From: Kocuria flava
Lineage (GTDB): Bacteria > Actinomycetota > Actinomycetes > Actinomycetales > Micrococcaceae
Direction: 5' to 3'
DNA: 64,000 nucleotides
NCBI RefSeq assembly: GCF_001482365.1
Contig: NZ_CP013254.1
Span: 62,001-126,000 of the forward strand
This document shows, piece by piece, positions 25,272 through 32,376 of this stretch; positions within the stretch are counted from its first letter, which is position 1; each line of letters opens with the position of its first letter. A program made the position numbers and the translations under genes. The notes under the pieces are model-generated. The model had not been told where the DNA came from. It did no database searches and saw only the letters and a program-made list of their open reading frames with translations.

Positions 25272-25701
25272 CTGGCAGTCCCTCGTTCCTGCGTCGATCG
25301 GCGGACGGGTGCCCCGTCCGGATGCCCCGGAGGGCGACCGTGCCACCGGCGCCACGGTTCCGCCGATCCGTGGTCGAGGAGCTCACGATGAAGCTGCGAG
25401 CTTCCTGACAAGTGGCACGTTCTTCATCCTCCACCAGGCAGGACGGGCGCGCAAGAAACATTTTCGTCATTATCTCGCGATGTGAGACAACAGCGACGCC
25501 CCGTCGGCCGGAACGCCAAAATGAACCTCCTTCGTCAGCCCACTGCTCATGCCGTGTTCCGCATTTCACCGAGAATTCAACAGAACGGTCGGTCCGCGCG
25601 GTCGAATTGGACGTCATGCACGTATTGATCACCGTGTCAAGGGTGGAGTTTGGGAGACAGCGCTGTCTCAGCATCCGGACTGCTGTCCGGGACGACGAGG
25701 A
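25272..25701. promoter_or_regulatory. Long, relatively AT-rich regulatory gap with palindromes
   Basis: About 430 bases without a credible gene and visibly lower in G+C than its surroundings. It contains a hairpin/dyad gaagct-gcg-agcttc (25390-25404) upstream of the regulator, and a perfect 16-base palindrome gagacagcgctgtctc (25654-25669). Some frames are open here, but their codon use is not gene-like. Probably the promoter and operator region of the winged-helix regulator. Confidence 0.5.
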
Positions 25702-25729
25702 CCCGCCGAGCACCGTCGTGCTCGGCGGG
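25702..25729 (-). terminator. Terminator downstream of upp
   Basis: 12-base perfect stem (25702-25713 / 25718-25729) with a CGTC loop, 36 bases past the upp stop. Confidence 0.8.
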
Positions 25730-25764
25730 CCCTCGCCCTCCGACCCGCTCCGGGCCGGGGTCGC

Positions 25765-26400
25765 TCAGTCCACGACGCCGTAGAGACGGTCGCCGGCGTC
25801 CCCCAGGCCGGGGACGATGTAGGCGTTCTCGTCGAGCTTCTCGTCGCGCGCGGCGAGGACGATGTTCACCTCCGAGTCCCCCAGCTCCTCCTCGAGGGCG
25901 GCGAGGCCCTCGGGGGCGGCGAGCAGGCACACGCACGTGATCTGCTCCGCGCCGCGGCGGTAGAGGAACTTGATCGCCTCGCGCAGCGTGCCGCCGGTGG
26001 CGAGCATCGGGTCGAGCACGAAGACCTGGCGCCCGGTGAGGTCGTCGGGCAGGCGCTCGGCGTAGGTGATGATGTCCAGCGTGTCCTCGTGGCGGGCCAT
26101 CCCGAGGAAGCCCACCTCCGCGGTCGGGATCAGCCGGGTCATGCCCTCGAGCATGCCCAGACCCGCGCGCAGGATGGGCACGACCAGGGGCCGGGGCTTG
26201 GACAGCCCCACCCCGGCGGTCCGGGTGACGGGGGTGTCGATCTCCACGGGCTCGACGCGCACCTCGCGCGTGGCCTCGTAGGCGAGCAGCGTCACGAGCT
26301 CCTCGACGAGCAGGCGGAACACCGGGGACGTGGTGTTCCTGTCCCGGAGCACGGTCAGTTTGTGGGCCACCAGGGGGTGGTCGAGAACGGTCACTCGCAT
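25765..26400 (-). CDS. upp: Uracil phosphoribosyltransferase
   Basis: A 211-residue enzyme, standard Upp length. DHPLVAHKLTVLRD at the N-terminus, the PRPP loop VLDPMLATGGT, and C-terminal GLGDAGDRLYGV for uracil contact. It salvages uracil to UMP. The ATG at 26400 has no ribosome-binding site; a -10 hexamer lies seven bases upstream, so the mRNA is probably leaderless. Confidence 0.96.
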   Translation of the reverse strand: MRVTVLDHPLVAHKLTVLRDRNTTSPVFRLLVEELVTLLAYEATREVRVEPVEIDTPVTRTAGVGLSKPRPLVVPILRAGLGMLEGMTRLIPTAEVGFLGMARHEDTLDIITYAERLPDDLTGRQVFVLDPMLATGGTLREAIKFLYRRGAEQITCVCLLAAPEGLAALEEELGDSEVNIVLAARDEKLDENAYIVPGLGDAGDRLYGVVD

Positions 26401-26407
26401 GGGCCAG

Positions 26408-26413
26408 AATTTA
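26408..26413 (-). promoter_or_regulatory. Extended -10 of upp (leaderless transcript)
   Basis: Read on the minus strand: TGG-TAAATT, then seven bases, then ATG. This would place the transcription start at or next to the A of the start codon. Confidence 0.55.
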
Positions 26414-26509
26414 CCACCGGGGTCCCGCGGTCCCCGACGGACCGGGGCCCCGGATCCGGCGCCCGCACGCGGGTCCCGAGCCCGCCCCGCCGACCGGAAG
26501 GAGCGCCCC

Positions 26510-27079
26510 GTGGCCCTGCCCCCGCGCACCCGGGACCAGGTCCGCGCCGAGCGGTGGATGCGCCTGGCCCTCGACGAGGCCGCGGCGGCCCCCGCCACCG
26601 GGGACGTGCCGATCGGCGCCGTCGTCGTCGGCCCGGACGGCACGGTGCTCGGGCGCGGGCGCAACCGCCGCGAGGCCGACGCCGACCCCACCGCCCACGC
26701 CGAGGTGCTGGCCCTGCGCGAGGCCGCGCGCACCCTGGGGTCGTGGCGGCTGGACGGCTGCACCCTCGTGGTGACGCTCGAGCCCTGCGCGATGTGCGCC
26801 GGGGCGATCGTGCTGGCCCGGGTGCCGCGGGTGGTGCTCGGCGCATGGGACGAGAAGGCCGGGGCGGCCGGCTCCGTGCTCGACGTCCTGCGCGAGCGCC
26901 GGCTCAACCACTGGGTGGAGGTCACCGGCGGGATCCTCGGGGAGGAGTGCGCCCGCCTGCTCCTGGACTTCTTCGCGGGCCACCGCCGGTCCCCGCGCGC
27001 CCCCGGGGCAGGACCGGGGGACGACGACGGCGCCCCGCCGCGCTGCTCCCCCGGCCCGCCCCCGGGTTTTGGCGCTTGA
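26510..27079 (+). CDS. tadA: tRNA-specific adenosine deaminase
   Basis: A 189-residue cytidine-deaminase-fold enzyme. The zinc site is HAEVLALRE (His and catalytic Glu) and EPCAMCAGAI (two Cys). ADPTAHAEV and ERRLNHWVEV are TadA-like. It converts A34 to inosine in tRNA-Arg(ACG), which is itself encoded at 14892. GTG at 26510 after aaggag. The last 30 residues are a Pro/Gly/Asp-rich tail. Confidence 0.92.
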   Translation: MALPPRTRDQVRAERWMRLALDEAAAAPATGDVPIGAVVVGPDGTVLGRGRNRREADADPTAHAEVLALREAARTLGSWRLDGCTLVVTLEPCAMCAGAIVLARVPRVVLGAWDEKAGAAGSVLDVLRERRLNHWVEVTGGILGEECARLLLDFFAGHRRSPRAPGAGPGDDDGAPPRCSPGPPPGFGA

Positions 27080-27108
27080 GCGCTCCGGCCGGTACAGTAC
27101 TGCGAGCT

Positions 27109-27198
27109 GGTGACGTGTCCGAGCGGCCGAAGGTGCATCACTCGAAATGATGTTTGGTGTGAAAGCCAACGAGGGTTCAAATCCCTCCGTCACCGCCA
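27109..27198 (+). tRNA. tRNA-Ser (anticodon CGA), integration site
   Basis: A class II tRNA of 87 bases plus CCA. Acceptor GGTGACG/CGTCACC, anticodon loop CTCGAAA giving CGA, and a long variable arm (tttggtgtgaaagccaac). Its 3' end (27176-27197) is the left attachment core of the integrated element. Confidence 0.97.
27176..27197. repeat. attL core
   Basis: 22 bases identical to 35482-35503, forming the T-arm and acceptor 3' strand of tRNA-Ser. Extending left gives gagg with one mismatch, so 27 bases share one difference. Confidence 0.92.
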
Positions 27199-27204
27199 GT
27201 CGGG

Positions 27205-27245
27205 AAGGCCCGTTATCCCTTGTCAGACAGGGGATAGCGGGCCTT
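27205..27245. terminator. Terminator supplied by the element for tRNA-Ser and int
   Basis: 15-base arms (27205-27219 / 27231-27245) with one G-T wobble, followed by TTTCTC on the plus strand. It lies between tRNA-Ser and the int stop and serves both directions. Confidence 0.8.
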
Positions 27246-27247
27246 TC

Positions 27248-28396
27248 TCATGCCTGACGGGCGTCTCGTGGACGCATTCTGGACACAACGGCACCAGACA
27301 CTGCGTGATCCAGAGCGTCCGCAACAGCGTTCAGGTCCTCATCGAACAGGTCCGCGTAGACGTCCAGGGTCATCGCCGCCGAGGAGTGCCCGAGCATCCG
27401 CTGCACTGCCTTCACGTTCGCGCCGGCCGACACAGCGAAGGCCGCGGCCGTGTGCCGCAGATCGTGCGGCGTGATCCGCGGGGCACCGGCGGCCTCGAGC
27501 GCGGCCGCGAACCAGCTGTGATTGTCCTTATGCACCCGCGCTGAGCGCATGTGCGCACCGTCGGGACCCGGGAACAGCAGATCGTCCGGGCCCTTCCCCG
27601 CCACCTGATCCCTGAGCAGCTCCCCGAGGAACCGTGGGAACGGCACCGAGCGGGCCTTGTGTCCCTTGGGGGTGCCCTCATGGATGCGCCCGCCGAGCTC
27701 CACGGCGTTGCGGTGCACATGGAGGCGCCGCGCCAGCATGTCTACGTCACCCACCCGCAGCGCCACGGCCTCGCCCCAGCGCAGCCCGCAGTAGGCCAGC
27801 ACGAGCACCAGCGCCGGATGCTTCGACGCATCGGCCACCGCGTGCACGAGCTCGTGCGAGAGGTAGACGTGCGGCTTGCGCCGCTTCCGCGGCAGATCGG
27901 ATACCCCGCGGGCCGGATTCACCGACAGCCGGCGATCCTTCACCGCGTCATCAAGGATGCCGGCCAGCACCCCGTAAGCGCGCACGACCGTCGTGGCCGA
28001 CTTCGGCCTCAACGGGGGCACCGCGCGCTCATCTCCCGTGGACAGTCTCGTGACCCATGCCTGCACCTCTGTGGTGCGGATCGACGCCACCGGCCGCCGC
28101 CCCCACTCCGGCTCCACATGGTTGCGCCAGGCCGCCTCCAGCGGGCGGAACGATGACGGCTTCAGCACGCGCTTGCGCTCCACCCACTCCGGCCCCAGCT
28201 CCCCTACCGTGACCCGACCGGCGCTCGCATCGACGTACTCGCCCCGATTCTTCGACGTCTCAAGAGCAGACGCGTAGGCCTGGGCGTCCCGTCGCGTCTT
28301 GAAGCCTCGCTTCGACCCTTCCGAGTGATCCGGCTTGCGGAAGCGGACACGGTAGCGTCGGCCGGCCTTCGTCTCATACGACTCAATTGAGGCCAT
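27248..28396 (-). CDS. int: Tyrosine site-specific integrase
   Basis: A 382-residue phage-type tyrosine recombinase. The N-terminal arm-binding domain (about 1-60) is an AP2-like sheet (GRRYRVRFRKPDHSEGSKRGF). The core-binding domain is at about 65-165. The catalytic domain has Arg in YCGLRWGEAVALR (about 206), His-x-x-Arg in HDLRHTAAAF (about 311/314), LGHSS (about 337) and nucleophile Tyr in LDVYADLF (about 347). It would recombine attP with the tRNA-Ser 3' end. Its start overlaps the repressor stop by 14 bases, so the two share a transcript. Confidence 0.95.
   Translation of the reverse strand: MASIESYETKAGRRYRVRFRKPDHSEGSKRGFKTRRDAQAYASALETSKNRGEYVDASAGRVTVGELGPEWVERKRVLKPSSFRPLEAAWRNHVEPEWGRRPVASIRTTEVQAWVTRLSTGDERAVPPLRPKSATTVVRAYGVLAGILDDAVKDRRLSVNPARGVSDLPRKRRKPHVYLSHELVHAVADASKHPALVLVLAYCGLRWGEAVALRVGDVDMLARRLHVHRNAVELGGRIHEGTPKGHKARSVPFPRFLGELLRDQVAGKGPDDLLFPGPDGAHMRSARVHKDNHSWFAAALEAAGAPRITPHDLRHTAAAFAVSAGANVKAVQRMLGHSSAAMTLDVYADLFDEDLNAVADALDHAVSGAVVSRMRPRDARQA
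27269..27287 (+). promoter_or_regulatory. Candidate left arm-type integrase sites
   Basis: tggacgca (27269-27276) and tggacaca (27280-27287), start to start 11 bases. They match a pair with the same spacing at 35379-35397 near attR. They lie inside the 3' end of int. Confidence 0.5.
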
Positions 28397-29138
28397 CGAT
28401 CCCCCCTCGTTCGACCACTCCCTGCAAGTGCTGCACCGACTCCATCAGCCGCTTAATCTCCCGCACCACATGGCCCCGCCACAGGTTCGGGTCCTCATCC
28501 GCGTCGACGTCCGGCGCCCAGAAGGGCTCAGGCGCTTCGAGGGGCTCCTTCATCACGGTTTCACCAGTCGCATCACAGACGTACACCGGGCCGTCTGCCT
28601 GTCGCAGCACATCGTGGAAGGTGCTCAGAGGCCCCCAGGAACCGACTTCGTCCCTGAACACCAAGCGAGCTACGTAGTCATCAACCTCTTCCGGCGTCTT
28701 GGTCCGGCCCGGATCGGCCTGAGACCGCACCAAGGACAACGGCGCCTCGCCCATCGACGCTGCCCGCTCAAGCAGCACCTGCCGCTGCTCGGGCAACGGC
28801 TCCAATCCGTTGAGCCAAGCGCCGAGGACCTCGAGCGGCGCCTCCTCCGTACCTGTCAGCCGGCCCTCGCGTTCATCCGGAGGTAACAGGAGTCGATTGG
28901 GATGCACGCCGAGAACGACGGCGAGCGCGGAGAGGTCATCAACGTCGACGCGCCGCTCCCCTGACTCGATTCGTTGCAGGGCGCTCGCTGACATCGGATG
29001 TCCGAGCGCATCCAACTGCGCAGACAGCGTTCGCAGCGGCATCGACCCGCGCAGGGCCCGGAGGTTTGTTGCCACGTTCGCGGCCGTGGACCCCATTGGG
29101 TTCCCCCGCTGACGCTGACCGTCCTGTTTCGATCCCAT
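28383..29138 (-). CDS. Cro/CI-type (XRE) repressor of the element
   Basis: A 251-residue protein with an N-terminal HTH_XRE domain at about 20-80 (LSAQLDALGHPMSASALQRIESGERRVDVDDL, VLGVHPNRLLL). The C-terminal region is acidic and Trp-containing, without a recognisable LexA-like protease core. It likely represses the rightward promoter at 29161. ATG at 29138 has no SD but a TACCGT -10 seven bases upstream, so it may be leaderless; an ATG at 29096 is an alternative. Co-transcribed with int, as in lysogeny modules. Confidence 0.82.
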   Translation of the reverse strand: MGSKQDGQRQRGNPMGSTAANVATNLRALRGSMPLRTLSAQLDALGHPMSASALQRIESGERRVDVDDLSALAVVLGVHPNRLLLPPDEREGRLTGTEEAPLEVLGAWLNGLEPLPEQRQVLLERAASMGEAPLSLVRSQADPGRTKTPEEVDDYVARLVFRDEVGSWGPLSTFHDVLRQADGPVYVCDATGETVMKEPLEAPEPFWAPDVDADEDPNLWRGHVVREIKRLMESVQHLQGVVERGGIDGLN

Positions 29139-29233
29139 ATAAGCAACGGTACATGCCTTATTGACAACAACAAAGATGCACAGTTATCTTCGCAGAACAA
29201 GGGACACAAGTCCCGAAACAGGCAACAGGAGGA
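29139..29233. promoter_or_regulatory. Divergent switch promoters of the element
   Basis: Rightward: perfect TTGACA (29161-29166), a 17-base spacer, TTATCT (29184-29189), driving the alpA-like operon. Leftward: TACCGT read on the minus strand (29151-29146), seven bases before the repressor ATG. A short dyad gggac-acaa-gtccc lies at 29201-29214. The two promoters nearly overlap, as expected for a lysis-lysogeny type switch. Confidence 0.75.
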
Positions 29234-29449
29234 ATGATGCTCAACGACACCAGTCAGCTCCTCACCCCCGCAGAGCTGGCCAAGCACCTGCACTCGGCCC
29301 CGGCGACACTCGCCCAGTGGCGCTACCGCGGGAAGGGCCCCAAGTTCGTGAAGGTCGGACGGAAGGTCCTGTACCGCGCCAGCGACGTGAACGACTGGAT
29401 CGCCGCGCAGACCGTTCAGGGAACAGCGGAGGGAGGCGCCGCAGCGTGA
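29234..29449 (+). CDS. AlpA/MerR-like helix-turn-helix protein (excisionase-like)
   Basis: A 71-residue protein: LLTPAELAKHLHSAPATLAQWRYRGKGPKFVKVGRKVLYRASDVNDWI is a complete excisionase-family winged HTH. In comparable elements such proteins direct excision or activate int. aggagg sits just before two adjacent ATGs (29234, 29237). First gene of the rightward operon. Confidence 0.88.
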   Translation: MMLNDTSQLLTPAELAKHLHSAPATLAQWRYRGKGPKFVKVGRKVLYRASDVNDWIAAQTVQGTAEGGAAA

Positions 29450-29574
29450 GCGCCCTCGCCGTCCTACCTCACCCCCGATACGACGAACGGCCCGGAATCC
29501 CCTGCCAAGAGAACGTCCGAGCCGCAGTCGTGACCCAGCGACACCCCCGATTCGCTCAGGAAGGCTGCCAAGTC

Positions 29575-30183
29575 ATGTCCGAGAATACCCCCGCCCCCGA
29601 CACCCGCCCGGCCCGCAAGTTCTTCGTCCCGGCGGCCTGGACCCCCGTCCTGGACCCGGACGCCGGCCCCGACGCATCGCCGGCCTACTTCCACGCGGCC
29701 GCGCACGGCTCCGTGTCCTCGACATGGGCCCACGATGAGGGCTTCCGCTACTGCATCGAGGGCGGTCCCGTTGAGCTCACGACCACCGAGGCCGAGGCAC
29801 TCCTCGGCAACATCATGCGAGCGCTGCACACGGCCCGCACCACGGCCGCGCTCATCGCCGAGGGCCTGGCCGCCGCCATCGTCGGCCGGCCTGAATCCCT
29901 CGGCCTGCACAGCCTCACGGCCCCCGAGCGCGACGAGAGCGATGGTTCTCTGCTGAGCTTCCAGCTGCCCGCCCACGGGCCCGTGGTGACCCTCTGGGAC
30001 CCGGAAGACGGCTTCACCTACTTCGTCGCGGACTGCCTTGAACTGGACGGCTTCGGCGCTCGCCGCCTCGCCGGCGCTCTCCAGGAGGCCATGAAGGCCA
30101 ACGCCGCCGCCCGGTTCGCCATGGAGGACATTGCCGCCCGGTACGCGGCCGGCGAGAACCTCGAGGGGGTCGAGTGGCGATGA
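29575..30183 (+). CDS. Unknown element protein with internal duplication
   Basis: A 202-residue protein without a known family. Two halves look like repeats: about 40-100 (AHGSVSSTWAHDEGFRYCIE...ALLGNIMRALHTARTTAAL) and about 130-190 (AHGPVVTLWDPEDGFTYFVA...LAGALQEAMKANAAARFA). Each has a beta-rich half with a DGF or EGF-Y core and then a long helix. The ATG at 29575 has aggaagg about ten bases upstream. A GTG at 29446 overlapping the alpA-like stop would add 43 residues, but that stretch has weak codon bias. Stop overlaps the next gene (ATGA). Confidence 0.7.
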   Translation: MSENTPAPDTRPARKFFVPAAWTPVLDPDAGPDASPAYFHAAAHGSVSSTWAHDEGFRYCIEGGPVELTTTEAEALLGNIMRALHTARTTAALIAEGLAAAIVGRPESLGLHSLTAPERDESDGSLLSFQLPAHGPVVTLWDPEDGFTYFVADCLELDGFGARRLAGALQEAMKANAAARFAMEDIAARYAAGENLEGVEWR

Positions 30184-30476
30184 CGACGATGTACACCCCC
30201 GCGTGCAACTACCGGGGCCGCGGTGCGGACCGTGCCGAGGACCTCGAGTTCCTCGTGGCGATGGGGACTCCCGTGTGCGAAATCCTCGCCCGCCTGGGCT
30301 TCTCCTCCGCCGAGGCGGCCCGTCAGGTGGCAATCCGTCACGGGAAGCGGGAAGCGGAGCTGTACCTCAACCCCCACACCGCATCCGAGCGAGCAGCCCG
30401 GGCGCAGAAGCGGAAGGAGGCCGGGCGAGCATGTCAGCAATGGACTCAGAGCACGTCTGGGACGTCCCCGGACTGA
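30180..30476 (+). CDS. Small helix-turn-helix-like protein
   Basis: A 98-residue protein. EDLEFLVAMGTPVCEILARLGFSSAEAARQVAIRHGKRE has a helix-turn-helix look (sigma/resolvase-like); the C-terminus is basic. ATGA overlap with the upstream gene. Its 3' end overlaps the start of the winged-helix gene by 46 bases in another frame. Confidence 0.6.
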   Translation: MTTMYTPACNYRGRGADRAEDLEFLVAMGTPVCEILARLGFSSAEAARQVAIRHGKREAELYLNPHTASERAARAQKRKEAGRACQQWTQSTSGTSPD

Positions 30477-31120
30477 ACCTTCAGGAGAAGGGACTGCTGG
30501 TCTTCATCACGACCAAGGCCAATCGCCGGGACGGAATGCGCATGTGGTGGTCACAGGCGCAGATAGCCGAACAGACCGGCTGCTCCCGCGAAACCGTGAA
30601 GCGCGTCCTGCGCACTCTGGAGCGGCGAGGCTTCATCAGTCGGGAACCGCGCTACTTCGAAGCGGACGGCGGAGGAACATACCGCGGCGCCGACTTCATC
30701 ACCGTGCACCTGCATCGGATGCTCGAGGCCACCGCCCAGGCTGACTCTGAGCCCAAGGGGGGTGGGGTCCCACAGACCGGGGGTGGGGTCCCACAGACCC
30801 CGCCCCCGGGTCTGTCAGACCCCACCCCCGGGTCTCACAGACCCGAGGGGTGGGGTCTGACAGACCTAGCAGAACCCGGGAACTTAACCCAGGAAGGAAC
30901 CCAGGAAGAGAACCCTGGAATCGAACCCGCTTCAGCGTCACCAGGGCCGGCGGGCGCCTCGCGCGACGGTGGAGAAGATCAGCAGCTCCCGGGACAGACG
31001 GACGTGCTCGATGAGGTCGACTACGAGGGCCAAGACGATCCGGGGCCGATGACCCTCGAGGACGAACGGAAGCGGCAGATGGATGCACTGGCCGCGCTGA
31101 TGGGAGGTCGAGCAGCATGA
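30431..31120 (+). CDS. Winged-helix protein, candidate replication initiator
   Basis: A 229-residue protein. Residues 10-95 form an HTH_36-type winged helix (LQEKGLLVFITTKANRRDG, WWSQAQIAEQTGCSRETVKRVLRTLERRGFISRE). Residues 100-145 are a Gly/Pro/Thr low-complexity stretch (GGGVPQT twice) imposed by five DNA iterons. The acidic C-terminus ends with DERKRQMDALAALMGGRAA. An initiator gene that contains its own iterated origin is common in phages and plasmids, so replication initiation is the leading guess; simple transcription control is the alternative. ATG at 30431 with aaggagg ten bases upstream. Confidence 0.7.
   Translation: MSAMDSEHVWDVPGLNLQEKGLLVFITTKANRRDGMRMWWSQAQIAEQTGCSRETVKRVLRTLERRGFISREPRYFEADGGGTYRGADFITVHLHRMLEATAQADSEPKGGGVPQTGGGVPQTPPPGLSDPTPGSHRPEGWGLTDLAEPGNLTQEGTQEENPGIEPASASPGPAGASRDGGEDQQLPGQTDVLDEVDYEGQDDPGPMTLEDERKRQMDALAALMGGRAA
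30761..30866. repeat. Five phased dyad iterons (candidate origin of replication)
   Basis: Dyads of the form GGTCtgNcaGACC start at 30766, 30787, 30809, 30831 and 30854, i.e. steps of 21, 22, 22 and 23 bases, about two helical turns each. Four belong to a longer 18-base unit, GGTGGGGTC(C/T)(C/G)ACAGACC: plus strand at 30761, 30782 and 30849, minus strand at 30809-30826. They lie inside the winged-helix gene and dictate its low-complexity segment. Confidence 0.85.
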
Positions 31121-31311
31121 ACCCCCACATCGACCGTGACCGCACCGACCTCGGCTTGGCCCGTCTGCCCGAGGAGCCGGCCCCGGCGGGCCACGCCTGC
31201 CGGGACGGCTGGCTCGGGGATGACGATGCTCCCCGCCCGTGCCCGGTCTGCCGCCCGCACCTGATCCGCCGCCCGGACGGCTGGCGCATCCGCCGAGACG
31301 AACGCCGATGA
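31117..31311 (+). CDS. Small zinc-binding protein
   Basis: A 64-residue protein with HACRDGW...PRPCPVCRPH, a His/Cys cluster able to bind one zinc. ATGA overlaps on both sides (with the winged-helix gene and the 51-residue gene). Typical of short genes next to phage replication genes; function unknown. Confidence 0.6.
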   Translation: MNPHIDRDRTDLGLARLPEEPAPAGHACRDGWLGDDDAPRPCPVCRPHLIRRPDGWRIRRDERR

Positions 31312-31463
31312 CCCCCGCCCGGAGAGACCGCACCCCGCCGGCGCTCGCCGCCGTGGAAGCCGAGGACCGCGACACGGCGGTGCGCGTGCAAGCGCTGGCC
31401 CTGGAGCAGCTGCTGCACCCCGAGCTCACCGACCACGACCCCAACCACGAGGAGCCCCGATGA
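31308..31463 (+). CDS. Short coupled protein, unknown
   Basis: 51 residues, helical and acidic (AAVEAEDRDTAVRVQALALEQLL). Coupled by ATGA overlaps to the genes before and after. No family recognised. Confidence 0.5.
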   Translation: MTPARRDRTPPALAAVEAEDRDTAVRVQALALEQLLHPELTDHDPNHEEPR

Positions 31464-31783
31464 CCTACACCGATCCCGCGCACACCACCGGCCAGGACCG
31501 CGCCGAGCAGCTGCTGGCCGACCCGCTCGCGCACCTGTTCGCCCTCGAGGACCTGGAAGCCGCCGCCGAGCTGCTCGAGCGCCTGGCCGCCGTCCGGAAC
31601 GCCGAACACCAGGAGACCGGCATCGGTGCCCCGGACGCCGCCGGCGGCCTCGCGGCCAACGCCGCCCTGCACACGGCCGCCGAGCAACTGCGCGCCGCCG
31701 GCCGCTTCCGCGGCGTCCCCGCCGCCGGCCTCGCCCACCTGCGCACGCTCACCGCCCGCGAGCGCGGTGAGCGTGACGCGTGA
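31460..31783 (+). CDS. Short helical protein, unknown
   Basis: 107 residues, Ala/Leu/Glu-rich helices (EDLEAAAELLERLAAVRNAEH...AALHTAAEQLRAAGRF). ATGA overlap upstream and GTGA overlap downstream. No family recognised. Confidence 0.55.
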   Translation: MTYTDPAHTTGQDRAEQLLADPLAHLFALEDLEAAAELLERLAAVRNAEHQETGIGAPDAAGGLAANAALHTAAEQLRAAGRFRGVPAAGLAHLRTLTARERGERDA

Positions 31784-31854
31784 GCGCCATCGTCTTCCCC
31801 GCCCTGGACGTCGCGCACGCGCTCGCGGCCCTCCTCGCCGGCCTGATCGGCTGA
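31780..31854 (+). CDS. 24-residue hydrophobic micropeptide
   Basis: GTG-AGC... overlaps the upstream stop by four bases (GTGA) and encodes MSAIVFPALDVAHALAALLA followed by GLIG: one hydrophobic segment and nothing else. Too short to be certain; the coupling and membrane character are the only support. Confidence 0.35.
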   Translation: MSAIVFPALDVAHALAALLAGLIG

Positions 31855-31906
31855 GCCTCCTCACCCCCGGAGTTCCCGCCCCTCACGCCCCTGGAAGGAC
31901 CCGCCC

Positions 31907-32305
31907 GTGATGTTCGACCCGGACGACCTGGACCCCGCACCGTTCGAGGAGGACCAGGAGCCGCAGGAGCCTGCTCTGCCGCAGATGCTCCCCGCCCCAC
32001 AGCCCGTCCCGGCCCCGCCGGACGCGGCCGCCCACGAGGAGTTCCTGGCCCTGCTCGAGGTGCTCATGGCCGCCGGGTGCCTGATCCCGTGCCTGGCCGC
32101 CGAGGACCGCACCCCGTGGCTTGCCGACGGCCGCCACGCCTCAGCCGCAGCCGCCCGCGCCTGCCAGGACTGCCCCGCCCTCACCGAGTGCGCCGCCTAC
32201 GCGCTCGCCGCCCAGGAGCCCTCCGGGGTGTGGGGCGGCATGACCCTCACCGACCGCACCGCCACCCGATCCCGATCCATCACCCGAAAGGTTGCCGCAG
32301 CATGA
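31907..32305 (+). CDS. WhiB-like Fe-S protein of the element
   Basis: A 132-residue Wbl protein. Candidate cluster Cys are about 58 or 62 (GCLIPC), 86 and 89 (CQDC) and 95 (ECAAYAL), followed by the Wbl turn GVWGGMT (about 107-113). A 45-residue acidic/Pro-rich leader precedes the domain. Wbl proteins bind a 4Fe-4S cluster and the principal sigma factor; phage versions (WhiBTM4) inhibit host WhiB and exclude superinfecting phage. GTG at 31907 with ggaagg eight bases upstream. Stop overlaps the next start (ATGA). Confidence 0.85.
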   Translation: MMFDPDDLDPAPFEEDQEPQEPALPQMLPAPQPVPAPPDAAAHEEFLALLEVLMAAGCLIPCLAAEDRTPWLADGRHASAAAARACQDCPALTECAAYALAAQEPSGVWGGMTLTDRTATRSRSITRKVAAA

Positions 32306-32376
32306 GAACCACACCCCAACCCACCCACCGAGCCAAGGCCCGAGCCCGTCGACGGAACAGGAAGATGACCCGATGA
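32302..32376 (+). CDS. 24-residue highly basic micropeptide
   Basis: Starts in the stop of the whiB-like gene (ATGA) and its own stop overlaps the next start (ATGA). Sequence MRTTPQPTHRAKARARRRNR then KMTR: ten Arg/Lys in 24. Translation is supported only by the double coupling; it could bind RNA or DNA, or be a mere coupling bridge. Confidence 0.4.
   Translation: MRTTPQPTHRAKARARRRNRKMTR

Noticed and set aside
25385..25430. 14-codon minus-strand leader peptide (MKNVPLVRKLAASS)
   Set aside because: SD abuts the ATG with no spacing and nothing else supports translation.
29446..29574. GTG-started N-terminal extension of the 202-residue protein
   Set aside because: Overlaps the previous stop in the usual way, but third-position G+C is poor and the ATG at 29575 has its own SD.
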